Assembly: GCA_015227615.1 (NCBI GenBank)
Contig: JAALGZ010000012.1
Coordinates: 496,001-560,000 of the forward strand
Source of the DNA: Labyrinthula sp. Ha
Taxonomy: Eukaryota; Sar; Bigyra; Labyrinthulida; Labyrinthulaceae
Direction: 5' to 3'
Length of the DNA: 64,000 nucleotides
Below are positions 55,719-64,000 of this stretch, one piece after another (position 1 is the stretch's first letter; every line of letters begins with the position of its first letter). The position numbers and the translations under genes were made by a program. Below the pieces are notes generated by a model, which did not search any database, was not told where the DNA came from, and saw only the letters and a program-made list of their open reading frames with translations.

Positions 55719-56268
55719 CCTCGTTGTTGCATTCAATTCGTAAGGTTGCCGCATGGTTTCAACGGTGTCATGGAGTGTTGTTTAACTGCCAACCACATAT
55801 TTTAATGTACTTGCTAACAAATAATTACGTTCGGTTGGAGCACACATGTCAAATCATCGGCCTTGCTCCTGTAGGGGCAAGGTGCTAAAGGCATAATCCT
55901 GCGTCCTTTCAATAGATGTGTTTCCCGCGCTGTGTGAGTTCATAATAATTGTTTTATTGTCTATCTTGACTTCCCAGCAATTAAATCAAACTAAAGAGCA
56001 ACTTCATTTTTCTAGTAGGAGTGCTCCATCTCTTAGCAAGTGTGCAAAGTCTAAGTAGAACATTCAATCTGTAAATTTGTCTTGTTCCAACTTCGAAATA
56101 CATTTTCATTTTGGGCAATTTTCAATACATACGAAAAACATCCTAATCAGTAATTTGATATTCCCAGAAATCTGTCTACTTTAGACATCAACGTGGGAAC
56201 AGACATATTACACAATACACATATACGGGGAAAAGAAACTGCAAAGAGTTAAAACAAAATTAAAAAAT
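55719..56268. other. Upstream region of the Nudix gene, with a strong hairpin
   Basis: No coding frame is supported. The part at 55740-55930 is richer in G and C than the deserts and contains a 9-bp hairpin with a TGTA loop (55861-55882, one G-T pair). A structured RNA gene is possible, but I cannot match it to U1-U6, SRP, RNase P or tRNA. The right part is AT-rich and carries the 14-bp word at 56108-56121, 148 bp before the Nudix start. Confidence 0.4.
56108..56121 (+). promoter_or_regulatory. ATTTTGGGCAATTT word upstream of Nudix gene
   Basis: Exact copy of the 14-bp word also seen at 15143, 40044 and 7326. It points toward the Nudix gene, ending 147 bp before its ATG. Here too the downstream bases continue with CAATAC, as in the RUVBL1-LSM8 promoter. 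Confidence 0.4.
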
Positions 56269-57453
56269 ATGGCGAATAAAAAAGAGTATGAACTAATATG
56301 TGTTGGCTTATTACCTGAGCAGATTTCTTTGGATACCTTAGTTTCGCATAATCTAAAGCAGGAGCTGATCCTTATTACGGATAGCTTAGAAGCGTTCGAA
56401 AAAAATGTCGGAAGCTCGGAACATTTTAATAAAACTACTACCTCTTATTATTTGTTTCTATCCGAAGAAATTTTCTGCGATAACAGTAATCTTTTATATC
56501 CCTATGTCACAAAACTGAATGTCTTTGTTGTTGTTTGTCCCACTGACATTGAGCAGCTAAGAACCCAGAAGAAGATGGAACTTCTAACTTCACATGTTGA
56601 TGCAATATATCCAGACATCCCATCTTTTGTTTTATCTGAAACGTTTGGGAAACTACATCTAAACCAACATTATTCTGAAAACGATCAACAGCTTGAATGT
56701 GCTGTATGTAAGCTTGAAGTTTCGACTGATGAAAACCTTCTCTTACATGCCAATCTTTTTCACAATGCAAGGATAGTTCCTGTCAGCACTTGTTCCATTT
56801 GTGAAAGAGAAGGCAATGCAGTTACACAGCGTAGTTTTAAGCGAGGATTTACTCATCATTTGGAACAAAAACACGATCCTAATAGACCAAACTCGCATCC
56901 CTCATGGCTTGTTTCTTACGCAATAGTAACTCGAGTTGTGGACAATGTTACGCAGTATTTGCTAGTTGCTGAGGTGGCAAGGAATGGGAAACTTTCACAG
57001 CTTTTTCTCCCTGCAGGAAAAGTTGATGAAGGAGAAGATTTTCTAATAGCTGCGAAACGAGAATGTCTTGAAGAGGCAGGAGTTGGGTTTGAAATTGAAG
57101 GGTTGATTGGGTTTCTTGATAATTGTCGAATTGGTGTATTCCAAGGTACAACAAAGGATGTTGAAAAGCGGATTCCTGATTACGAAAGCTTAGCTGGGTG
57201 TTGGACTTCAGCACAGGAGTTAAGGGAGATGAGTAAAAAGTTCCTCAGAGATAGCTTTTTTCGCAACTTAATTCTTATGATTGATCAACAAGACGTTGAG
57301 ATCCATAAATTTGATGAGATGACCAAAGTTCAGAAACAAAGTTTTGATGATTTCAACAAGGTTGCTCAGAAATCCTCTTCTCTTGATGTGCTAGAAAGGT
57401 CCAAAGCTTGGAAAACACTCAAGAAAAAGTTGCCGAATCTATACTACAACTAA
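56269..57453 (+). CDS. Nudix hydrolase with two zinc fingers, 394 aa
   Basis: Nudix enzymes hydrolyse nucleoside diphosphates linked to another moiety, using Mg2+ held by the Nudix box. The box here is perfect: G250 to V272 with E256, R264, E265, E268, E269 and G271 (GX5EX7REUXEEXGU). Before it lie two zinc-finger-like motifs: C144-C147-H160-H165 and C175-C178 with H196 or H197 and H202. The first 130 residues form an unassigned alpha/beta region. The tail (about 330-394) is helical and charged. I do not recognise this exact fusion; the fingers suggest nucleic-acid or protein binding, so the substrate could be an RNA cap or a free nucleotide. Its stop is 8 bp from that of BioA, which is convergent. 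Confidence 0.85.
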   Translation: MANKKEYELICVGLLPEQISLDTLVSHNLKQELILITDSLEAFEKNVGSSEHFNKTTTSYYLFLSEEIFCDNSNLLYPYVTKLNVFVVVCPTDIEQLRTQKKMELLTSHVDAIYPDIPSFVLSETFGKLHLNQHYSENDQQLECAVCKLEVSTDENLLLHANLFHNARIVPVSTCSICEREGNAVTQRSFKRGFTHHLEQKHDPNRPNSHPSWLVSYAIVTRVVDNVTQYLLVAEVARNGKLSQLFLPAGKVDEGEDFLIAAKRECLEEAGVGFEIEGLIGFLDNCRIGVFQGTTKDVEKRIPDYESLAGCWTSAQELREMSKKFLRDSFFRNLILMIDQQDVEIHKFDEMTKVQKQSFDDFNKVAQKSSSLDVLERSKAWKTLKKKLPNLYYN

Positions 57454-57461
57454 TTCCTTGT

Positions 57462-58829
57462 TTACTTAAATGCTTCTTCCACAAGTGCTTCAATTCCATC
57501 ACATATTTGCTCAACTTCTACTTCTTCCATACCTGCGTTGAATTGAGGCATCGTGTATACAAGTTTTCCAAACGGTCGCAACCACACCCCTGCTGTAAAC
57601 ATAATATCTCTTTGCCGATCCGTGCCTACTTTTTCCTGTAGACTCCAGGGCAGCTCAACAACACCAATGGCTCCTTTAACCCTTGCTCTTACTCCTTTGG
57701 TTTCAAATCTATCTCCTAAGCTTTCCAACCTACTGCGCAATATTGATTCAACCATAGAGACACGGCTTTGCCATGGTGATTCGAGTAGATATTTCACACT
57801 AGCGTTTGCAATGGCGCAGCTCAGTGGGTTTCCCATAAACGTCGGTCCATGCATGAAGACGCTTGTATCTGGAAAGCTGTCAGAGATTCCTTGACAAACT
57901 TCGTCAGTTACCAAAGTAGCTCCAAGGGATACATATCCTCCTGTTAATGCCTTCCCCAAGCATAATATATCTGCTTCAACTTTCTCTGAAGCGAATAGAC
58001 TTCCCGTTCTGCCAAATCCAGTTGCTATTTCATCAAGAACCAAAAGGCATCCGTACTTCACACATAACATCTTAACAGAGATCAAGTAATTCTCGGAATA
58101 GAACTTCATTCCTCCTGCTCCTTGGACAAGTGGTTCAAGAACAACAGCTGCGATGTTTTCTCCTTCTCGCTTCAAGACCTGTTCCATCTGCCTCAAGCTT
58201 TCAGCTTCTGCTCGATTATTAGGTTCAGAAAATAGACTGGAAGGTGATTCCACAAAATACTGATGGGGTAATATCCCTTTAAAAATTGAATGCATCCCAT
58301 TAACCGGATCACAAACACTCATGTCTCCAAAGGTATCTCCGTGATACCCGTCTCGAATTGTAAGAAACTTGACTTTCTTGCTTGATCCACCATTCCTAGA
58401 GGCATGATATTGAATCGCCATTTTCAAAGCTACTTCCACTGACACTGACCCTGAATCAGATAAGAAAACCTTTAAGAGCTTTCCAGGCGTTATCTCCACT
58501 AATTTTGATGAAAGATCTATAGCCGGTTCATGAGAAAGTCCGCCAAACATTACATGAGAGAATTTATCTATCTGAGTTTTTGCTGCTTGGTCTAAATATT
58601 TATTTTTATACCCGTGTATCGCACTCCACCAGGAGGACATCCCATCTATCAAAGGAATAACACCTGCCTCTGTTTGGACATTCAAGTATATCCGCTCAGC
58701 GGATTTAATTAAAAGCGGGGCCTCTGTATTTGTGAGAGATGTATATGGATGAATAACATGGTTTCTGTCAAGAGATAAGAGGTTTCTTAATTCATTCTTT
58801 GATGTTGAAGATAGTTTTCTTAAACTCAT
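57462..58829 (-). CDS. BIOA: BioA, 7,8-diaminopelargonate aminotransferase, 455 aa
   Basis: PLP-dependent biotin-synthesis enzyme that converts KAPA to DAPA, normally with SAM as amino donor. The match to bacterial BioA is close throughout: HVIHPYTSLT, DGMSSWWSAIHGY (62-74), SHVMFGGLSHEPAI, FLSDSGSVSVEVALKMA, GYHGDTFGDMSVCDP (161-175), DEIATGFGRTG (266-276), PLP lysine K293 in LCLGKALTGG, FMHGPTFMGNPL and WLRPFGKLVYTMP. All family signatures are kept, so it should be active. The first 20 residues are Ser/Lys/Arg rich and could target mitochondria, where eukaryotic biotin synthesis often takes place. Eukaryotic plant forms are fused to BioD; this one is not. It is a single exon sharing a 142-bp promoter with the next gene. 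Confidence 0.96.
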   Translation of the reverse strand: MSLRKLSSTSKNELRNLLSLDRNHVIHPYTSLTNTEAPLLIKSAERIYLNVQTEAGVIPLIDGMSSWWSAIHGYKNKYLDQAAKTQIDKFSHVMFGGLSHEPAIDLSSKLVEITPGKLLKVFLSDSGSVSVEVALKMAIQYHASRNGGSSKKVKFLTIRDGYHGDTFGDMSVCDPVNGMHSIFKGILPHQYFVESPSSLFSEPNNRAEAESLRQMEQVLKREGENIAAVVLEPLVQGAGGMKFYSENYLISVKMLCVKYGCLLVLDEIATGFGRTGSLFASEKVEADILCLGKALTGGYVSLGATLVTDEVCQGISDSFPDTSVFMHGPTFMGNPLSCAIANASVKYLLESPWQSRVSMVESILRSRLESLGDRFETKGVRARVKGAIGVVELPWSLQEKVGTDRQRDIMFTAGVWLRPFGKLVYTMPQFNAGMEEVEVEQICDGIEALVEEAFK

Positions 58830-58971
58830 TTGCTTGTATTCTCATCGGCAAGCAGCTGACGTAGCAACAATGTCGCATTACCTCGACTCTCGTGGTATCA
58901 ACAATGCGGCATTACCACATCCTATGAATTAGTTTTTCGTTCTTAAATAGTATAAAGAACGGTGCCGAAGT
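58830..58971. promoter_or_regulatory. 142-bp bidirectional promoter with 18-bp direct repeat
   Basis: Between BioA and the next gene, 58865-58882 and 58899-58916 are direct repeats (CAACAATGTCGCATTACC against CAACAATGCGGCATTACC, 16 of 18 identical, period 34 bp). An AACGG word lies at 58958-58962, ten bases before the plus-strand start. The repeat pair is a likely paired factor-binding site. Confidence 0.45.
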
Positions 58972-60505
58972 ATGTTAATAGGGTCTTGCGAAGAAAGCCA
59001 AGAGACATTCGAAGAAGCCTTGAAGATATACAACGGCCGAAAGTTTAGTTTTGTTCTTGATAAACGACGAAGAAATTCTGATTCCGTATTCTTCATTGAC
59101 GAAAAGCACCAACCGTTTTTTAGTTTCATTCAGGGTTTGGAAGATGCATACGGTATAGAAAAAGCAAATATAACAAAAGAATTGGTGAGAAAAATTATAA
59201 ATAAATTGAATAAGAACTCAGAGTGCTCTCTAAAGTTACATTCTTTTCCAAACTTCTCAAATACTCTGAACCTAGCAAGAATCCTTGAAGAAACTCTTCA
59301 GGCGCATGGCTTTGGATTTGTACATTTTTTTAGTGAAAACATTTCAAGCGTTTTTAAAATACTTCAGGAAAAAATAAAATTATTTACCACAAATATTCCC
59401 TTGAAGTACGTCTTTGGAATTGAAACAAGCTCACCAGAAGACTTAAGTGAGAAGTATAACTTCCTGAAAAAAATGAAGCATTTCTGGAGATTTTCGTTTC
59501 CTAATAGAAAAATTTCAACATCTTTTATTTTTTTTATTACGGAAGTTCCCTCAGTTTTTAACGTTCATATTCCTTTTCCATTGAAACTTGATTTGAACGA
59601 AATAGAGATGATTGACTCAGGCATTGAACCTTTTATATCAAAATCTCTTAATGCCCTGGTGGGATTATTATTCAATCACAGAAAGAAGCATTTTATATCT
59701 GTAATATCCTTAATAAATGCAAAGAAAAAAGCGTTGAGAAGTTCTCGACCTGAACTATTATTGCAAATGTTGAAAAACGAGTTCATTCTTGAAAAACGAT
59801 TGAAGAAGGGGGATAGCAAGAAAGAAAACGAGAAAAAGGTTCTGAAATATCTAATAGATACGCTTATTCCTGCTACTGCTTTTCAAAAGGAGGAGCTTTA
59901 TGAAAAAATTCTTCTTTATGAAAAGCACGCTCATTTAGTTAGTTCTTCGGAGTTCCTACTCTTAAAAAATTACTTGACAGTTGCAAAAAGCGATTCGCTT
60001 GGAGAAATTGAAACTAGACTAGCTGATTTAGGGTTTAATTTACTAAAGATTAGTGAAAGCTTAAAGAATGATTCTCAGTTAGCTTCTCTTGTTGATAAAT
60101 TACCTCAAGATAAAAAAGATATTGCGTTAAAACGTGAAGCGCTTGTGAAGTTGTTGGTTGATGTTTCTGCGAAAGTCTGCTCAAAAGAACAAATTGATGA
60201 AGACAACGAAGGAAAACTTCATTCATATACTAAACACCAGCAATATCTTTTCACGGAGCTGTCTAAGGCTCTGAAAATAGTTTCTCCACGGCATTTTTAT
60301 GAACTTAGCGGTAGGTTCTTCAGATTATTTATTTGTAGAAGGTGATTCGCTTACGTTTGAAGGGTTAAAAGTCAAAGTGAAGGAAAAAGATCAAGACAAG
60401 ATATTTAGAGATCTGAACATGTTAGCTATAAACAACGTGATTGAACAAGACCCTAATCAACGGGCCTCTTTCAAAGTTGTTTTATCTCCTCAGATGTCAA
60501 AATAG
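58972..60505 (+). CDS. Unrecognised helical protein, 501 aa, one 28-nt intron
   Basis: I do not recognise this protein. It is Lys/Leu/Glu-rich and mostly alpha-helical by composition, with no signal peptide, membrane span, zinc motif or catalytic signature. Exon 1 runs to 60310 and a 28-nt intron (60311-60338, GTAGGT...TTGTAG) joins ELS to EGDSLTFEG, after which the frame runs 55 codons to a TAG; removal of exactly 28 nt restores frame. The central part (about 225-330) contains repeated basic and Leu-rich helices. A remote origin-recognition-complex-like fold was considered, but no motif supports it. It lies 45 bp upstream of IFT80 in the same direction and shares a promoter with BioA, so a flagellar or cell-cycle role is only a guess. 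Confidence 0.75.
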
Positions 60506-60550
60506 AAATCTAGTGGTTAAGCTCTCTGTTGATTTTTCCGTTGGAAAAAA

Positions 60551-63009
60551 ATGAAAATCTCGAATTTGAAGGTACGAAAAGTTCATGAAAAAGTTGGTAT
60601 TGGCAGCGCTTGGATAGATGGTGAGAAATTGCTGACTGTCGGGGATGATAAAAAAGTTTCTTTGTTTGATACGGAGGAGGATGTTTGTCGTACAGTTCTT
60701 GCTGAGCTTACATTTTACCCTACAAGTAGAATATTTGCCTATTTGACCTTAGGTTTCGGGTTTTGGAAAAGGTTAGATGGACGTGTGGGGTCGCATACAA
60801 GCACGAGGGATGATACACTTGTTGTTCTGGGATCATCCATGGGTTCTTTTGTTTTATACAAGGGTACCTTCCTGGGCAAGCAATTTAGGTTGCAAGAGAC
60901 TAGAACTCAGATCGATGCCCATAAGGTATATTTTACTATTAAATGTTTATCTTAGGGGTCTGCAATTAGTGTTACTAAGTTCAGTGTCAATGGATCTGTA
61001 CTTGCTACAGGTAATTGACTTCTTTTCCATGTCTTGTAGGAGGAGAAGATGGAGCTATAAAGATTTGGAGCCAAACAGGTGTGTTAAGATCTCTCGTTCA
61101 AACGAAGAATAGTGCTATTACTTGCATTTCATGGGGTCCTAAAGACGAGTTTGCATTTGGAGCTGCTTCCGAAATTCACATTGGTGCATCAAGAGGAAAA
61201 TCATCGGGGCTAACTTGGAGAGCCCACGAAACACGAGTATCATGCGTTAGTTGGCTGAGGAGAAAGAGTTTGATTGTATCAAGTGGGGAGGATCGCAGAT
61301 TTAGAATATGGACTCTTTCAGGATCTAGAATCTTCCAAAGCATTCTCTTCCCATGTAGCATCACTTTCGTCGAACCGAATCTAGTGGAAAGCTTACTCCT
61401 CTTCGGTTCGTATAATTGCATATATCTCTATAGCTATGACGGAGCTTTGAAAGATACTTTTGAATTCACTCAAGTTGTAAGACATTCTAAAGTAACTGAA
61501 AGTAATGAAGTAGAGATGCTAATGGACGGCTCCTTTCGTGGCTCCCATGGTTTTGGAGGTGTATGCTCATCTGGCAAAATTTTCTCTGGCAATGTGCAAA
61601 ATATTGTAAAGCACTATGACAACTTCTCTGCGGAAAAGAATGACCTGAGGTCGCTAATAATAAGAACATCCATGAAGGATGGCGTCGAAGAAAAGTGTCT
61701 GGAAGTAAGAGACAATGTTCTAAACTTCTGGATAGGCCACTCGAAGTTGTTTCTGCTAACTGAAGCTCCTCAACTTGAAATATATGAAATAGGGAATCTT
61801 GATGTGTCGCATTCTATTCCTCTTGAGACTTCTTCTGAATCCTTGTTCGTTAGTGGGTGTGGATATTTCCTTTTCCAGTGGAGCCTTTACAACTATTCAT
61901 GTAAGAAAATATCAGATGGTGACATATTCAAGAATTTAAAAGTTGCCCTATTAACTGAAGACAAGATTGCATTCAACAGTAATTTTATTGCTGCTCTTGA
62001 GAACAGAACAGGAAAGTCATCCCTCCTTAGATACTTTTTATTCCATGGTAATGGCACTTACGGCAGAAAACAGTACCAAAGCTTACCTTTGAGAGAAAAT
62101 GTGGTAATGATTCGAGCTGGTTTCAACCATCAATTCCTGGCTATGCTTGAAAGGAATGGTGCTCTCTACTTAGTATCTCTTGACGCTTCGCAAACTGGAA
62201 ACAAGATGCTGAAGCTCCCTCTAACTCAGGTAAGTGACATAATTTTTTCTGAGAATACGCGAATGATGGCTGCATTTAGTATCGCTCGAGGGAAAATTAG
62301 TTTATGTGTTTCACCCGGTCTAGGCTTCATATCAAATGAAATATATGAAAAAGCTTTTAACGAAATTTGTGAAATTCCTATAGCCGAATGCCAACAGCTA
62401 AAGTTTCTCTACTTTAAAAGTGCATCCTTGACTATTAGTGATGCTAACTCTATTATCAAAACTATTCCTTTTTCGCCATTGTTTCATAAACTTGAGAGAA
62501 TTCTTGACGATGGGGGAAAAGAAATGTGGGCTTCTGCAACAAATCTTGCTCGAATGGCAGATGATAAGCTGCTCTGGGCATCTCTTTTATTTTTCTCTTT
62601 ACAGAAAAGAAATACCTCAGTTGCCCAGAGTTGCTTTGCTGGTTTAAAAGCCTACGATAAGGTCGATTTTATAGTTAGTATGAAAGAAAAAAGGGAACCC
62701 CTGAGAAGCATTTTTTTATCGCACGGAATCTATGGCTTATCAAAGAATCACGTAGAAAAAGAATTATTGGACCAAAAGCCACCACTGGTATATCAAGCAG
62801 TTAAGGTGCATACCAGGTCGTTTGATTTTAAGTCTGCTCGAAGAATAGCACAGCGTTTTAAAGATGAAACCCTTCTAAGAATCGTTGACATTTATGAGCA
62901 GCGTTATAAGGAGTCTCATTTATCGGAAGAATCCTTAGATGAGCTCTCTAAACTAAAAGCTGGTTATTCATATGAATCAGGGTACAAAGCCCAAGAAGAG
63001 AAAAGGTAA
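60551..63009 (+). CDS. IFT80: Intraflagellar transport protein IFT80, about 790 aa
   Basis: WD40 and helical-repeat subunit of the IFT-B complex, needed to build flagella. Introns of 30 (60926-60955) and 29 nt (61011-61039) are required by the frame; a further frame-keeping 27-nt intron (60726-60752, GTAGAA...CTTAG) is probable, because its removal gives FYPTSFGFWKRLDG, closer to the family YPIDFHWFP. Family marks include MKISNLK at the start, ATGGEDGAIKIWSQTGVLRS, SSGEDRRFRIWTLSG, YLYSYDGAL and the C-terminal helical part with MWASATNLARMADDKLLWAS and PPLVYQAVKVH. The length agrees with other IFT80 proteins (about 770-800). Its start is only 45 bp after the preceding gene's stop, with a YAACGG word (reverse) about 10 bp before the ATG. 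Confidence 0.9.
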
Positions 63010-64000
63010 ATATATGTCATTGGACTAGTTCAATTGCTATAAAAAACTAAGGCTAAGTTGTTTTTTCATTTTTTTCTAAGGGGGTTCTCCTCTAAAATTT
63101 ATTTGGAGATCTAATTCGTGTTAAGAGCGGTCTCACTCCCAAAGATTTCCCCATTGCCCAATTTTCTTATGTCCTTATATATTTGTTTTCTGATCTGAAA
63201 CCAAGTTTCAACTTTTATCACTAATCAGCTCTAGAATAAACCTCTTTGAGAAGAAGGATTTTGAGTCAGTATAGCCAATAGATTAGAGTCATGAAAATTT
63301 GAACGATGTTGCATTATAGTTAGTTTTCCAGTTGAACACTCAATTGCAGGAGAGAAATAGGTAGTGTCAGTATTTGTAATGAGATTGATTATAGAAAAAA
63401 CCCTTTCCTGAAGACTGGCCTAGTGAGTATCTACGCCTTTCATGAGAAAGGAACCAACTAAATAGTAAAACTTTGTTTTTGACGCTTCATGGATATCTGA
63501 GAAATGGGGTTTACCACATAGTCTATGGGAAATAGTGTGTAATAAAAAACTAAACCAAGGTGATGAAAAGGAGGAAATAAAATAAATTTTATTTCTGTTT
63601 GGTAAGAAAGGTTTGTATTTCGGAAGAAAGTTCTCATATGTAATAGTATCAAAGTCAGTTTCTTAGGAAAAAGCAATAGTGACCTATAAAAGAAGCATTT
63701 AACTTAGCATTTTCTGTAGTGTCTTAAAGCAGCTCTTGGGGAACAGCGGTGTTCTTCTATTTTAACAATAGTTCTTAAAGGGGAATAGAATCAATTATAT
63801 TGTAGCCCTGGTCAATTTTGTTAATGATTCTAAGTTGAAGTAACAAATGATCTTCCGTAAGCTTCTTTTAATTTTCTAAAGAGATCAGGAGACTGAAATT
63901 GGATTTCTCATATTTCCCGCCTCATGAGTTTACTCTATCCTGTATGATATATTTCCATTATTTGATAAAGGCGCAATAAAGTGTGAGTTCCAGGTAGTAG
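63010..64000. other. Non-coding tail of the window
   Basis: AT-rich DNA after IFT80 with no supportable gene. A pyrimidine-rich run near 63056-63075 could be the IFT80 3' end region. The ATTGCCCAA core of the 14-bp promoter word occurs near 63150, but no gene start is visible close by within the window. Confidence 0.45.

Noticed and set aside
58972-60505. Assignment of the unknown helical protein to an origin-recognition-complex subunit
   Set aside because: Only general helical character agrees; no conserved ORC motif is visible.

Overview
The window is nuclear DNA of an AT-rich, single-celled, flagellated eukaryote that uses the standard genetic code (TAA, TAG and TGA all end genes here). 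Evidence for the flagellum is an IFT80 gene and an outer-dynein-arm adaptor gene (DAW1/ODA16). Introns are few and tiny: twelve splices of 28-31 nt can be read from reading-frame and family agreement, plus one probable 27-nt intron and one tentative long leading intron. Two small membrane proteins carry x-Pro-Thr tracts of the kind common in stramenopile surface proteins, and a 7TM-RGS receptor is present. A stramenopile-like protist is a reasonable guess, but this is inference.

Layout: 1-4.8 kb, no gene seen; 4.8-8.3 kb, a decayed LINE on the minus strand; 8.4-14.9 kb, a dense block (Myb-repeat regulator, PP4R3/SMEK-like protein, small xPT membrane protein, multi-pass membrane protein with a WW-like tail); 14.9-22.2 kb, gene desert with a candidate short inverted-repeat element; 22.2-23.6 kb, 7TM-RGS receptor; 23.6-29.1 kb, desert; 29.1-30.3 kb, convergent pair of a gamma-carbonic-anhydrase-like and a SWIB-domain protein, both probably mitochondrial or organellar; 30.3-37.8 kb, desert; 37.8-41.8 kb, dense block (second xPT membrane protein, RUVBL1, LSM8, DAW1); 41.8-45.8 kb, desert; 45.8-55.7 kb, a young, whole-looking chromodomain LTR retrotransposon on the minus strand; 56.3-63.0 kb, dense block (zinc-finger Nudix protein, BioA, an unrecognised helical protein, IFT80); then non-coding to the end.

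The most striking object is the LTR element (45792-55714). Besides gag, protease, RT-RNase H and integrase it encodes, in the same frame as integrase and chromodomain, a SANT/Myb-like segment and an MT-A70 family adenine methyltransferase domain with an intact DPPW motif. An LTR retrotransposon carrying its own N6-adenine methyltransferase beside a chromatin reader would be a self-marking or chromatin-targeting element of a kind I do not recognise as described.

Other points of interest are the mini-introns, some of which keep frame and hide inside continuous open frames (LSM8, probably IFT80); a 14-bp promoter-associated word found four times; and recurrent AACGG (Myb-type) words in the very short promoters.
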